Below are positions 7,826 to 15,923 of a stretch of 64,000 nucleotides of DNA, in pieces. The notes under the pieces were generated by a model. That model searched no databases, was not told the DNA's origin, and saw only the letters and a program-made list of their open reading frames with translations. This stretch comes from Algoriphagus antarcticus (GTDB taxonomy: Bacteria; Bacteroidota; Bacteroidia; Cytophagales; Cyclobacteriaceae). The stretch spans positions 35,467 through 99,466 of the forward strand of contig NZ_MSSW01000052.1 in the NCBI RefSeq assembly GCF_002150685.1, written 5' to 3'. The position numbers were made by a program, and so were the translations under genes. The first letter of the stretch is position 1. Each line of letters opens with the position of its first letter.

Positions 7826-9511
7826 TCAATGCTCGTTAGCAGCGCCTGCGCCACGAGGAATTCGAATTTCCTGAATCATATCCTGTACTTCCTGAGGAGG
7901 AGCAGGAGTCATTTTAGAAACCGCTACGCAGACTATGAAATTTAGAAACATGCCTATGGAACCGATTCCTTCGGGAGAGATTCCAAACCACCAATTATCA
8001 GCTGAATTCAATTCTGGGCTAATAAATTTAAAGAATATGATATAGCTGAGCGTAAATACTAAGCCAGAGATCATTCCTGCAATCGCTCCTTCTTTATTGA
8101 TACGACTGGAGAAAATTCCCATTATGATTACTGGAAAGAAAGATGCGGCTGCCAAGCCAAAGGCAAAGGCAACGACTTCGGCCACAAAGCCCGGAGGATT
8201 GATTCCGAAATAACCTGCGATTACCACTGCACCTGCTGCTGCAATTCGGGCAATCCTAAGTTCATTTTTCTCCGACATATTTGGATTGAAGGTGCGGAAA
8301 AGGTCACGTGAAACAGATGTAGAAATCACCAAAAGTAATCCTGCTGCGGTAGAAAGAGCCGCGGCCATTGCTCCAGCGGCTACTAGTCCAACCACCCAGT
8401 TTGGAAGTTGAGCGATCTCAGGTGATGCCAATACCATGATATCCTTATCTATAGTTAATTCATTTTTGCTTTTATCAGCTACGTACTGGACTATACCGTC
8501 TCCATTTTTATCCTCAACCTTGATCAGATTTGTCTTTTCCCAAGTATTGACCCAAGTAGGTAAATTGTCGATTCTCTTTTCGCTAACTGTGTCTATTGCA
8601 TTATAAATTCCAAATGCCGCCACTGCAGGGGCTGTGGTATAAAGGATAGAAATGAAAACTAGCGCGTAGCCTGCAGACAAGCGGGCATCTTTCACTCGTG
8701 GCACGGTGAAAAAGCGGACAATCACGTGGGGCAATCCTGCCGTTCCAACCATCAAAGCCAGAGTTATCATAAAAATATCCGCCATCCCTTTTCGCCCATC
8801 TGTATAAGCGGCAAATCCAAGCTCAGTCAGCACTCCGTCTAATTTGTCCAATAAATAAGTGCCGTCTGCCACCGTGCTTCCCAATCCCAATTGTGGAATC
8901 GGATTCCCAGTCAGCTGCATGGATACGAAGATGGCCGGAACCATAAAAGCAAAGATTAAAACGCAATATTGAGCTACTTGTGTGTAGGTAATACCTTTCA
9001 TTCCTCCCAAAACAGCATAGAAAAACACGATACACATCCCGAAGACAACTCCCCATTCGATAGGAATTTCCAAGTAGCGCGAGAACACAATTCCTACACC
9101 GCGCATCTGCCCGGCAACATAGGTAAAGGAGATAAACAAGGCGCAGATAACTGCTACCACTCGGGCCTTATTGGAATAATAGCGATCGCCAACGAAATCA
9201 GGCACTGTGAATTTCCCAAATTTCCGAAGATAAGGAGCAAGCAGAAGTGCCAAAAGCACATAGCCCCCGGTCCAACCCATCAGGTAGACAGAGCCGTCAT
9301 AGCCTGAAAACGAGATAATCCCTGCCATAGAGATAAATGATGCTGCTGACATCCAGTCCGCGGCCGTAGCCATACCGTTAGCAAGAGGAGACACTCCACC
9401 ACCTGCGGTATAAAATTCTTTGGTGGAGCCTGCTCGCGTGTAGATCGCGATGCCGATGTATAGGGCAAATGAAACGCCCACCAGTATGTAAGTCCAGGTT
9501 AAAATTTCCAT
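7826..9511 (-). CDS. ActP-like Na+/solute (acetate) symporter
   Basis: This 561-residue integral membrane protein of the sodium:solute symporter family has about 13 predicted helices. Typical blocks are ADWMSAASFISMAGIISF near residue 50 and YAVLGGMKGITYTQV near residue 165. It belongs to the branch (VC_2705-like) that is paired with a DUF4212 small subunit, and that subunit is encoded immediately upstream. Residues about 290-365 form a long charged extramembrane loop. Position in one operon with acs supports monocarboxylate, probably acetate, uptake. The exact substrate is inferred, not shown. Confidence 0.92.
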   Translation of the reverse strand: MEILTWTYILVGVSFALYIGIAIYTRAGSTKEFYTAGGGVSPLANGMATAADWMSAASFISMAGIISFSGYDGSVYLMGWTGGYVLLALLLAPYLRKFGKFTVPDFVGDRYYSNKARVVAVICALFISFTYVAGQMRGVGIVFSRYLEIPIEWGVVFGMCIVFFYAVLGGMKGITYTQVAQYCVLIFAFMVPAIFVSMQLTGNPIPQLGLGSTVADGTYLLDKLDGVLTELGFAAYTDGRKGMADIFMITLALMVGTAGLPHVIVRFFTVPRVKDARLSAGYALVFISILYTTAPAVAAFGIYNAIDTVSEKRIDNLPTWVNTWEKTNLIKVEDKNGDGIVQYVADKSKNELTIDKDIMVLASPEIAQLPNWVVGLVAAGAMAAALSTAAGLLLVISTSVSRDLFRTFNPNMSEKNELRIARIAAAGAVVIAGYFGINPPGFVAEVVAFAFGLAAASFFPVIIMGIFSSRINKEGAIAGMISGLVFTLSYIIFFKFISPELNSADNWWFGISPEGIGSIGMFLNFIVCVAVSKMTPAPPQEVQDMIQEIRIPRGAGAANEH

Positions 9512-9535
9512 AATTTTTTGCTTTTTTAGGTGAGC

Positions 9536-9799
9536 TTATTCTTCGTTTACATCAAATTCTTTGTCCAACTTGTTCATTCTGACCACATAGATGAAAATCA
9601 GAATGACGAAGACGAAGATGGATCCTTGTTGGGCAAACCAGAATCCGAGTTTGTACCCCCCTATTTGGATTGTGTTGAGTGGTTCAACCAGGAGGATTCC
9701 GAAACCGAAGGAAACGGTAAACCAGATGATCAGTAATACGAAGAGCGTCTGGAGATTTTTCTTCCAGTAGGCTTTCATTTTTGGGTCTTGTTTAGGCAT
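9536..9799 (-). CDS. DUF4212 small subunit of Na+/solute symporter
   Basis: This 87-residue protein has two membrane segments (LFVLLIIWFTVSFGFGILL and GSIFVFVILIFIYVVRMN) and charged ends. Size, order of segments and position just before an ActP-like gene match the DUF4212 (sodium/substrate symporter small subunit) family. The start is ATG at 9799, only 11 bases after the porin stop, and the stop is 24 bases before the symporter. It probably forms a complex with that symporter. Confidence 0.9.
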   Translation of the reverse strand: MPKQDPKMKAYWKKNLQTLFVLLIIWFTVSFGFGILLVEPLNTIQIGGYKLGFWFAQQGSIFVFVILIFIYVVRMNKLDKEFDVNEE

Positions 9800-9810
9800 G
9801 GTGCTTTGGA

Positions 9811-11235
9811 TTAGAGAAATATTTGTGTTTGTAAGACGAATTCCCCGGCAGAGCCGGACTTTTTATAGTTTTCAAAGAGTGGTCGCTGACTGTATTGAAA
9901 AGTGATTTTGGCTTGATGACCATTCATGTAGTAATTCATTCCAAGATCATATTGCCAGCTGCTATCATCAAAGTATTCAAAGTTTTTGTGAGTCAGCGCT
10001 GCAAATGGCTGAAGCCGACCTTTATCTTTCAATAAAGAGCTTGGTAATAGAAAGCCATGTAAAGTATAGAATATTGTACCGGTCCCGATGGTCGGTTGTA
10101 AGTTTCCATTTCCATTCTGTGTAGTTCCCGGACCAAACCCCACATTCATGATTCCGATATTTCTTAAATAATTGGGACCAAAATCATAGGAGTAGAGAAC
10201 TGCATAAGAAGTGATTGCTGTACCGGTAGCTTTATTTAGAGGGATATCCAAAAACGCATCCAGTCCAAATAATTTCATATCGTGCGTCTGCATAGATCCA
10301 TCAGCAAGTTTGGAACTAGTGGAGCCAGCATGATGGTACCAGCCTGCCCCGAGGTTGAAAATCTTTTTGGTTCCGAGGTAGCTTCCTACGAAATATGGAA
10401 GCTTATTATTTTCCGTTTCTAAGAATTGGAATGCGGCATAACCTTGTGTAGCCCAATTATCGGTCGGAGTATTTGCTGCTATTGGTCTTTGAGTGGCTTC
10501 ATCATATCTCCCTTCGCTACCTACAGCAAATGGCTTATTAAGTGCTAATCGATAATTGATTTTCCCGATAGTGCCTTTGGTATACATCCCCATTTGTCGG
10601 GCAAATTGATCGGTAAGTTCAATGTTTGGCCAATTGAAAATCGGCGCATCAATTGCCATGAAATTCAATGTGGAATGACTGGTAAATCTTGAGATTCCAT
10701 TCCAATAGTGAAGTCCCGCTCCGGCATACAGCCAGTCTGTGATCTTGTATTCAGTCCAGATATCGTGAAAAAATAGTTGAGGCTTTTTTGCAGAGGTACC
10801 CGTTGCACTTCCCAAACCAGTTTCTGGATCCACAATTACTGGTAGATTTCCAGCATTTCCTGAAGCTCCTCCTGCTGGTGCTCCACCATTTACAAATGTC
10901 TGATTGTTGATTCCAAAATGGGCAAGGATGAGAAATTTTGGAGAAACTTCCGCCACAGCGAGTATTCTTGCGCGACGGATACCAATATCTGCAGTAGCTT
11001 TTTTCGCCATCCCATCGATTCCCATTGTGCCGGGATTGTTTTGCGTGACGCTTGCCCATATTTGATTCCATATGATGAAGCGCACATATTTGCTTCCGTC
11101 AGCTGAAAGATTTAGCGTCAGTGGCTTGTAGGAATGATCGATTGGTGGTTTATCTGTCACCGGGCCTTGGGCATAGACTTGTTGACATAGCAATGCCAAA
11201 AAGACTATTGTCAGAAAATGGGTTTTTAAATTCAT
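9811..11235 (-). CDS. Outer-membrane porin (OprO/P-like beta-barrel)
   Basis: This 474-residue secreted protein has a signal peptide (about 1-22, cut after QQVYA). The rest alternates in beta-barrel style, is rich in aromatic and Gly/Asn residues, and ends in a hydrophobic strand (FVLQTQIFL) as outer-membrane proteins do. It resembles the porin-like proteins often co-transcribed with ActP-type symporters in Bacteroidota. As the first gene of the transporter operon it would provide outer-membrane entry for the substrate. No specific ligand can be deduced. A promoter region with TATAGCTATA motifs precedes it. Confidence 0.75.
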   Translation of the reverse strand: MNLKTHFLTIVFLALLCQQVYAQGPVTDKPPIDHSYKPLTLNLSADGSKYVRFIIWNQIWASVTQNNPGTMGIDGMAKKATADIGIRRARILAVAEVSPKFLILAHFGINNQTFVNGGAPAGGASGNAGNLPVIVDPETGLGSATGTSAKKPQLFFHDIWTEYKITDWLYAGAGLHYWNGISRFTSHSTLNFMAIDAPIFNWPNIELTDQFARQMGMYTKGTIGKINYRLALNKPFAVGSEGRYDEATQRPIAANTPTDNWATQGYAAFQFLETENNKLPYFVGSYLGTKKIFNLGAGWYHHAGSTSSKLADGSMQTHDMKLFGLDAFLDIPLNKATGTAITSYAVLYSYDFGPNYLRNIGIMNVGFGPGTTQNGNGNLQPTIGTGTIFYTLHGFLLPSSLLKDKGRLQPFAALTHKNFEYFDDSSWQYDLGMNYYMNGHQAKITFQYSQRPLFENYKKSGSAGEFVLQTQIFL

Positions 11236-11326
11236 GATCTTGGGTTTATTGCTAGTTCACATTAAAGTCGGGCCCTGACGATAACTTCGATCAAGTTGGA
11301 GGCTTTCTGGAAATAATAAAAAAACA

Positions 11327-11358
11327 AGCTATACTTTTGTTAAAAAAATATAGCTATA
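11327..11358 (-). promoter_or_regulatory. Candidate operator upstream of the porin/acetate operon
   Basis: A perfect 10-bp palindrome TATAGCTATA (11349-11358) and a second half-related copy AGCTATA (11327-11333) lie about 90-120 bases upstream of the porin ATG. The same core recurs upstream of the adjacent HTH gene (11813-11820). Starts of the two TATAGCT cores are about 25 bp apart on the minus strand. Binding by the neighbouring regulator is inferred. Confidence 0.5.
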
Positions 11359-11369
11359 AAAATAATTGA

Positions 11370-11792
11370 TTACCTGTCCTTAAATCGTTCCCATTTGATG
11401 ACCATAAATTTATCTCCCAATTCTGTGATAATCATCCCCGAACCTGCGATTTGGGCTTTTGAGGACATAAATTTCACAAGTTCCTCGTGACTAAAAATTT
11501 TGTAGGTTGGGCGGTAGTCTTGATTTTCAGGAGCTTTTATTCCATACTGCCTAACCCAATTCATCACCGATACATGGCTCACACCTAGGATTCTTTCGAT
11601 CTCTCGAAGCGAGATCCCCTCTAGGTAAAGCTGCAATGCTTTAATTACATAGTACTTATCAATCACTTTACCCAGTTTAGCTACGGAGAAGTGATAATTG
11701 CATTCCTTGCATTTATAGCGTTGTCTGCCTGATATTATTCCGCTTTTAGTGATTTTATCACTAGAACATTTTGGGCATTTGATTTCTTGCAT
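11370..11792 (-). CDS. Zinc-ribbon/HTH DNA-binding protein related to IS1 InsA
   Basis: This 140-residue protein begins with a zinc ribbon (CPKC at 6-9 and CKEC at 28-31). An HTH follows (about 55-85, SLREIERILGVSHVSVMNWV), as in the IS1 InsA N-terminus. The remaining 55 residues show no transposase DDE domain, and no inverted repeats or InsB frame flank it. It stands 134 bases upstream of the porin in the same direction, with related palindromes before both genes. I therefore read it as a domesticated transposase DNA-binding domain acting as a local regulator of the acetate operon. It could instead be a truncated IS1 remnant, but the intact frame and tidy C-terminus argue against that. Confidence 0.75.
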   Translation of the reverse strand: MQEIKCPKCSSDKITKSGIISGRQRYKCKECNYHFSVAKLGKVIDKYYVIKALQLYLEGISLREIERILGVSHVSVMNWVRQYGIKAPENQDYRPTYKIFSHEELVKFMSSKAQIAGSGMIITELGDKFMVIKWERFKDR

Positions 11793-11812
11793 GCTAAAAA
11801 TAATTATTGGCT

Positions 11813-11820
11813 ATAGCTAT
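11813..11820 (-). promoter_or_regulatory. Candidate autoregulatory operator of the InsA-like gene
   Basis: The palindrome ATAGCTAT (11813-11820, in context GGCTATAGCTATTT) lies about 20 bases upstream of the regulator ATG at 11792, close to a TATATTTA element (minus strand, near 11830) that resembles the Bacteroidota -7 box. The match to the TATAGCTATA site before the porin suggests shared control. Confidence 0.45.
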
Positions 11821-11980
11821 TTAGCGTAAATATATCATTTTAGCAATAAATATTTAATGTTTCGTCTAAACCCTTTTGATGAAATATTATTCTGAAAAAA
11901 ATAAAAATAAAATATGACGGAAGTCAGTTTTTTCAATGTCTCAGCTTCAAGGTACTGTTAGCTTCAAAAAAATAAGAGCT

Positions 11981-12727
11981 TCAAATGAAATACTCCGAAG
12001 CTATCGCCAAACCTGCGGCAAAAAAGCTCACCAATAATTTATTCCAATGAAAAGTGTGGTGTGGACTGCTTTCGAAAAATATGGTAGTCGATATGTGTAG
12101 AAAACCTCCAACGACCAACCCATAAAGCATTCCGATTCCTTCTTTCTGTAGAATACCATTTTCAAATAAAAACGAACTTGAGAACATTCCCAAGGGTGAG
12201 GCCAAAGCGAAAATTGTAAGGAGAATCAGGGTCCATTTTTTTGAAAGAGAGTTGCTCAAGACTGCAGCGAGTGCAAAAGCTGCGGGTCCTTTGTGCATGA
12301 CTATGCCGATCAAGACAGATTTACTTCCATGGACATGAGCAACAGACTCTGCTCCGATCAAGGTGTCATGAGAGAGTAAAGTGCCTTCCAGAAATGCATG
12401 AATAAATAATCCAAGCATCACCGTAATTACACCGCTATTACTCTCACCATGAAGGTGATGGATGTGTCCATGCTCAATTCCGCTTGAAAGAAACTCTAGT
12501 ATTTGTTGGAGTAAAAAGCCTATTAGTATGAAAAGACCAATTTCACCTCCATCAAATCCACTGTTGAATAATTCAGGTAATAAATGCAAAACAGTGATCG
12601 AAAAGAGATAGGATCCAGCAAAAACGAGTACAAGTCTGAAATATTTCTCTCTGAAATTCGGTGCAAAAAAAACCAATGATCCTGCGATCATGGCTGTGAG
12701 AAAAAGAAGCAAAAATTTGAATTCCAT
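11981..12727 (-). CDS. ZIP-family divalent metal transporter (divergent)
   Basis: This 248-residue protein has about seven to eight hydrophobic helices and a histidine-rich loop (HGHIHHLHG, 86-94), typical of ZIP zinc/iron uptake proteins. The TM4 signature is present as HAFLEG (H110, E114). The TM5 signature, normally HEIPE-like, reads MHKGPAAF (H145, K146), so the metal-binding glutamates are absent. The fold assignment is good, while metal and direction of transport are uncertain. It is monocistronic. Confidence 0.82.
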   Translation of the reverse strand: MEFKFLLLFLTAMIAGSLVFFAPNFREKYFRLVLVFAGSYLFSITVLHLLPELFNSGFDGGEIGLFILIGFLLQQILEFLSSGIEHGHIHHLHGESNSGVITVMLGLFIHAFLEGTLLSHDTLIGAESVAHVHGSKSVLIGIVMHKGPAAFALAAVLSNSLSKKWTLILLTIFALASPLGMFSSSFLFENGILQKEGIGMLYGLVVGGFLHISTTIFFESSPHHTFHWNKLLVSFFAAGLAIASEYFI

Positions 12728-12817
12728 CGGCCTAGGTTACTTCCCTTTTTTCTAGTGAAAAGGTGAAAGCTATAACTCAGGCAAAGGTAATAAAATTCAA
12801 TAGTGTTGCATTTAAAA

Positions 12818-13888
12818 TTAATTCTCTTGAGGGAAAGATAAGAATGGCTTCAAACTTTCACTCGCAAAAGTCTTAAATCCACCCATTCCATCATCGTAGA
12901 TCAAAAAGACTTCAATTTCACTAAGTGCTGAATCCAGGGCGATGGCCTTATCTTTTCCCATCACCATTAGAGCGGTGGCGTAAGCATCTGCCGTCATACA
13001 ATTTGCCGCTAGAACTGTAGCACTGAGCAACGTGTGATCTACAGGATAACCTGTGGCAGGATTAATAGTATGAGAAATTTTTACTGAGTCGCGCACATAG
13101 AAGTTGCGGTAGTTTCCAGAAGTAGCCATTGCTCGATCTTGAAGTGCAATAATGCTGATCAGGTCAGAAGCATTGGCAGATTCCTCCGGTCGATTCACTC
13201 CAACTTTCCAAAGCTCACCTTTTTCATTCACCCCATTAGCCACCAGCTCTCCACCTATTTCCACCAAGTAATTCGAGATCCCTCTATTTTTCAAAAAATC
13301 AGCAACCACATCAGACCCGTAGCCTTTTGCAATAGCAGAAAAATCCAGATAGATACCCGCTACTTTCTTGCGAAGCTGCTTCTGGTCAAATTCAATTTTG
13401 GAAAAGCCGACCGTCGTCAGAAGGTTTTTGATGTCCACGCTGTCCTTGAGCTCAGGTCCGCCCGGGCCAAAACCCCATATATTTACCAGTGGCCCCACCG
13501 TCGGATCGAAAGCTCCGTCAGTATTTTCATAGACTTTTTTGGAAGCTTCCAGCACAGGCAATAAATAGGGCAATTTGAAGTCCAAAGTATCCCCTTGATT
13601 GAACCTGCTCAATTCTGAATCAGGGATGTATGTAGAAAGACTTTGATTGAAAACAACCAAAAGAGAATCAATAGAAGTTTGAAAGTCACGGCTTTCCTCA
13701 TCCAGATAGGTGAGGTTGTAAGTTGTACCCATAGTTTTGCCCGAAAGAGTCATTTTACCGGCAACAGGAACTGTAGATGCCGTCAATTCTGTCTTGGTCT
13801 TGTCACGATTACGCCAAGAGTAAACTAGCATGATGGCGGTAAGGAGTACTATAGAATATATAATGTTTTTTCGGGCGTTTTGGCGCAT
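12818..13888 (-). CDS. apbE: FAD:protein FMN transferase (ApbE family)
   Basis: This 356-residue protein has an N-terminal membrane anchor (about 8-25) and a periplasmic ApbE domain. Family blocks visible are GKTMGTTY (50-57), DPTVGPLVNIWGFG (128-141), AIAKGYG (185-191), HTINPATGYP and DAYATALMVMG. ApbE uses FAD and Mg2+ to attach FMN covalently to Thr/Ser of extracytoplasmic flavoproteins such as NqrB/C or RnfG. No target gene is in this window. The length is normal. Confidence 0.93.
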   Translation of the reverse strand: MRQNARKNIIYSIVLLTAIMLVYSWRNRDKTKTELTASTVPVAGKMTLSGKTMGTTYNLTYLDEESRDFQTSIDSLLVVFNQSLSTYIPDSELSRFNQGDTLDFKLPYLLPVLEASKKVYENTDGAFDPTVGPLVNIWGFGPGGPELKDSVDIKNLLTTVGFSKIEFDQKQLRKKVAGIYLDFSAIAKGYGSDVVADFLKNRGISNYLVEIGGELVANGVNEKGELWKVGVNRPEESANASDLISIIALQDRAMATSGNYRNFYVRDSVKISHTINPATGYPVDHTLLSATVLAANCMTADAYATALMVMGKDKAIALDSALSEIEVFLIYDDGMGGFKTFASESLKPFLSFPQEN

Positions 13889-13984
13889 GATCTTGGGAAT
13901 TTGAGGGCGAATTTACGGCTTATTTTCCAGTTTTGAGGGAAAGGCAAGGTTTCAAAAATGCGGAGGAAGGCATTCGTATTTTTC

Positions 13985-13992
13985 TATATTTG
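13985..13992 (+). promoter_or_regulatory. Bacteroidota-type -7 element before ruvB
   Basis: TATATTTG matches the TAnnTTTG consensus of the primary Bacteroidota sigma factor and ends 18 bases before the ruvB ATG. No clear TTTG -33 box is seen at the usual spacing, so the call rests on one element. Confidence 0.45.
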
Positions 13993-14010
13993 TGAGCGTA
14001 CGGATAAACT

Positions 14011-15045
14011 ATGAGAGAAGATTATTTAAGTGGGGAGGACGAAAGTCTAAGCCCAAAGGACAAGGATTTCGAAAAAGCTTTAAGACCCCTAAGTTTTGAG
14101 GATTTTACCGGTCAGTTCAAAATCGTGGAGAATTTGCGCGTGTTTGTGCTGGCAGCAAAGCGTAGGAACGAACCTTTGGATCATGTGCTTCTGCATGGAC
14201 CTCCAGGCTTAGGAAAAACTACACTGAGTTATATTATTGCTAACGAGCTCCAAGCAGGCATCAAAATCACCTCTGGGCCAGTCCTTGACAAACCCTCAGA
14301 TCTGGCAGGTTTGCTGACGAATTTGGATGAAGGTGATGTGCTTTTTATAGATGAGATTCATAGACTTAATCCTATCGTGGAAGAGTACTTATACTCGGCA
14401 ATGGAGGATTTCAGGATAGATATAATGCTGGATTCTGGGCCAAATGCACGATCCGTTCAGATTTCTCTAAGTCCATTTACGTTAATAGGCGCCACTACTC
14501 GATCAGGTTTATTGACATCTCCCCTCCGTGCGAGATTTGGCATCAATTCTAGATTGGAATATTATGACGCGAAATTATTAACGGATATCGTAACTCGTTC
14601 AGCTGGTATTTTGCAGACACCAATTGATGAAGTGGCTGCTTACGAGATCGCTAGAAGGAGCCGAGGAACGCCAAGAATCGCGAACATGCTTCTTCGCCGA
14701 ACCCGTGACTTCGCGGAAGTAAAAGGAGATGGAACGATTACTTTGGAAATTTCCAAAATCGCATTAGACGCGCTCGATGTGGATGTGAATGGATTGGATG
14801 AAATGGACAACAGAATCCTGCTGACCATAATCGAAAAGTTTAATGGCGGACCCGTTGGTTTGAGCACCATCGCGACGGCATGTAGCGAGGAGGCGGAGAC
14901 TATAGAGGAAGTTTACGAACCGTTTCTGATCCAGGAAGGCTATTTGAAAAGAACCTCTCGCGGTCGTATGGCAACGGAGTTGGCTTATAAGCATTTGAAA
15001 ATAAAACCTGCCCAGGGGATGGGCGGGTTGTTTGAGGGGATGTAA
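14011..15045 (+). CDS. ruvB: Holliday junction branch-migration ATPase RuvB
   Basis: This 344-residue AAA+ helicase drives branch migration with RuvA. It has Walker [10 protein letters not shown] (64-72), Walker [10 protein letters not shown] (111-119), sensor region GATTRSG (160-166) and the C-terminal winged-helix domain. The length matches the family. It is one of few rightward genes in the left part of the window. ruvA and ruvC are not adjacent, as is common in Bacteroidota. Confidence 0.98.
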   Translation: MREDYLSGEDESLSPKDKDFEKALRPLSFEDFTGQFKIVENLRVFVLAAKRRNEPLDHVLLHGPPGLGKTTLSYIIANELQAGIKITSGPVLDKPSDLAGLLTNLDEGDVLFIDEIHRLNPIVEEYLYSAMEDFRIDIMLDSGPNARSVQISLSPFTLIGATTRSGLLTSPLRARFGINSRLEYYDAKLLTDIVTRSAGILQTPIDEVAAYEIARRSRGTPRIANMLLRRTRDFAEVKGDGTITLEISKIALDALDVDVNGLDEMDNRILLTIIEKFNGGPVGLSTIATACSEEAETIEEVYEPFLIQEGYLKRTSRGRMATELAYKHLKIKPAQGMGGLFEGM

Positions 15046-15121
15046 AAAACTAAACTGGTATTTTTTACATTTAGGATAGGTAAGTATTTTGAGCGGACTT
15101 AATTCTATAATGCATATATCT

Positions 15122-15330
15122 ATGTCCGAATCGGGTCTTAAAATTCAGATAGAGAAATATTGTAGGAAATCCATAAGCTATTAGATTTAGAATCTGAGCT
15201 GGACTCCGTGTACGAGCTTTCTCCCAAACAAAAAATAGCGATTGAAAAAGGGTAAAAAGAGATGTAGCAGAAGGAAGGCTGTATTCATCAAAAGATGCTG
15301 AAAAATGCTTCGTGGGTGGCTAGACAAATA
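15122..15330 (+). pseudogene. Decayed antitoxin-like gene of a RelE/ParE module
   Basis: Spliced across frames, the segment reads as an antitoxin of the kind found next to Bacteroidota RelE/ParE toxins. It gives KLLDLESELDSVYELSPKQK, then IAIEKG, then after a stop and frameshift DVAEGRLYSSKDAEK. At least two frameshifts and stops interrupt it (near 15170 and 15253). The toxin remnant follows directly. Family assignment is by pattern memory. Confidence 0.6.
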
Positions 15331-15604
15331 GGTTGGGTTCTATCATCAATTGAAGATAGATTTCATATCTATAATTTTTGGAAAGATCACAACGGCTCTG
15401 ATATCTATAGCGAGAAGCTAAAAAATTTTTTTGCTGATGCTGCCAATTTGGTTGCCGTGTTTCCACACATTGGAAGACAAAGAATGAAGGGGTCAGAGTA
15501 AAAATAGTGAAGGGCTATTTACTTATTTATTCACATGCTGAAAGGAAATCAAGGTTTTAAGAGTGTGGGACTCTAGGTAAAACCCTGCTAAATTGAGGCT
15601 TTAA
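15331..15604 (+). pseudogene. Decayed RelE/ParE-family toxin
   Basis: One frame gives EDRFHIYNFWKDHNGSDIYS and continues through FPHIGRQ to a stop at 15501. The family sequence then continues in the next frame as VRVKIVKGYLLIYSHAERK and, after another shift, as VLRVWDSR-stop-NPAKLRL with a natural TAA at 15602-15604. Two frameshifts (near 15490 and 15563) and one nonsense codon mean it cannot make a full toxin. The C-terminal GYLLIY and RVWDSRQNP-like blocks are typical of ParE-like toxins. Confidence 0.7.
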
Positions 15605-15670
15605 AAGTGATTTTCAAGATATTCTTCAGAATAAGAATAAAATTTCAAATTATTTATTTCAGATTTCAAA

Positions 15671-15800
15671 TCATTTCTTCGTCCCCTAAAAATCCGTTTT
15701 TTACAGCTTTTTGCAAATCTTCAAGTATGATATGAACCTGCAATTTCTTAGAAATATTCTCGGTGTTTCTTTGAAGATATATATGAGTTTTCGCCAAACT
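15671..15800 (-). other. Gene-poor spacer with a short open frame
   Basis: Between the toxin remnant and the nuclease terminator there is no convincing gene. A leftward open stretch here encodes about 42 residues (ending in LEDLQKAVKNGFLGDEEMI) without an ATG start. It may be a fragment of another decayed gene. Nothing else is recognisable in 15605-15870. Confidence 0.25.
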
Positions 15801-15872
15801 TTACTCTACCACTTAATAGAAATAAACAGGATTTAGTAGCGTGAAAAGTCTTCTCCTTAACTAGCATAAAAA

Positions 15873-15905
15873 AATGCCGTTGGTCATCCATAGTCCAACG
15901 GCATT
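15873..15905 (-). terminator. Intrinsic terminator of the S1/P1 nuclease gene
   Basis: Arms AATGCCGTTGG (15873-15883) and CCAACGGCATT (15895-15905) form a perfect 11-bp stem with an 11-base loop. On the minus strand the stem runs straight into a run of T residues, 19 bases after the nuclease stop codon. Confidence 0.9.
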
Positions 15906-15923
15906 ATCTGAAGATTTTATTTC

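Noticed and set aside
8297..8320. A GTCACGTGAAACA sequence resembling half a parS site within the symporter gene
   Set aside because: It differs from the consensus at four positions on one side and lies in conserved coding sequence; chance is likelier.
11370..11792. Intact IS1 insertion sequence
   Set aside because: There is no InsB/DDE frame, no terminal inverted repeats and no target duplication; only the DNA-binding part exists.
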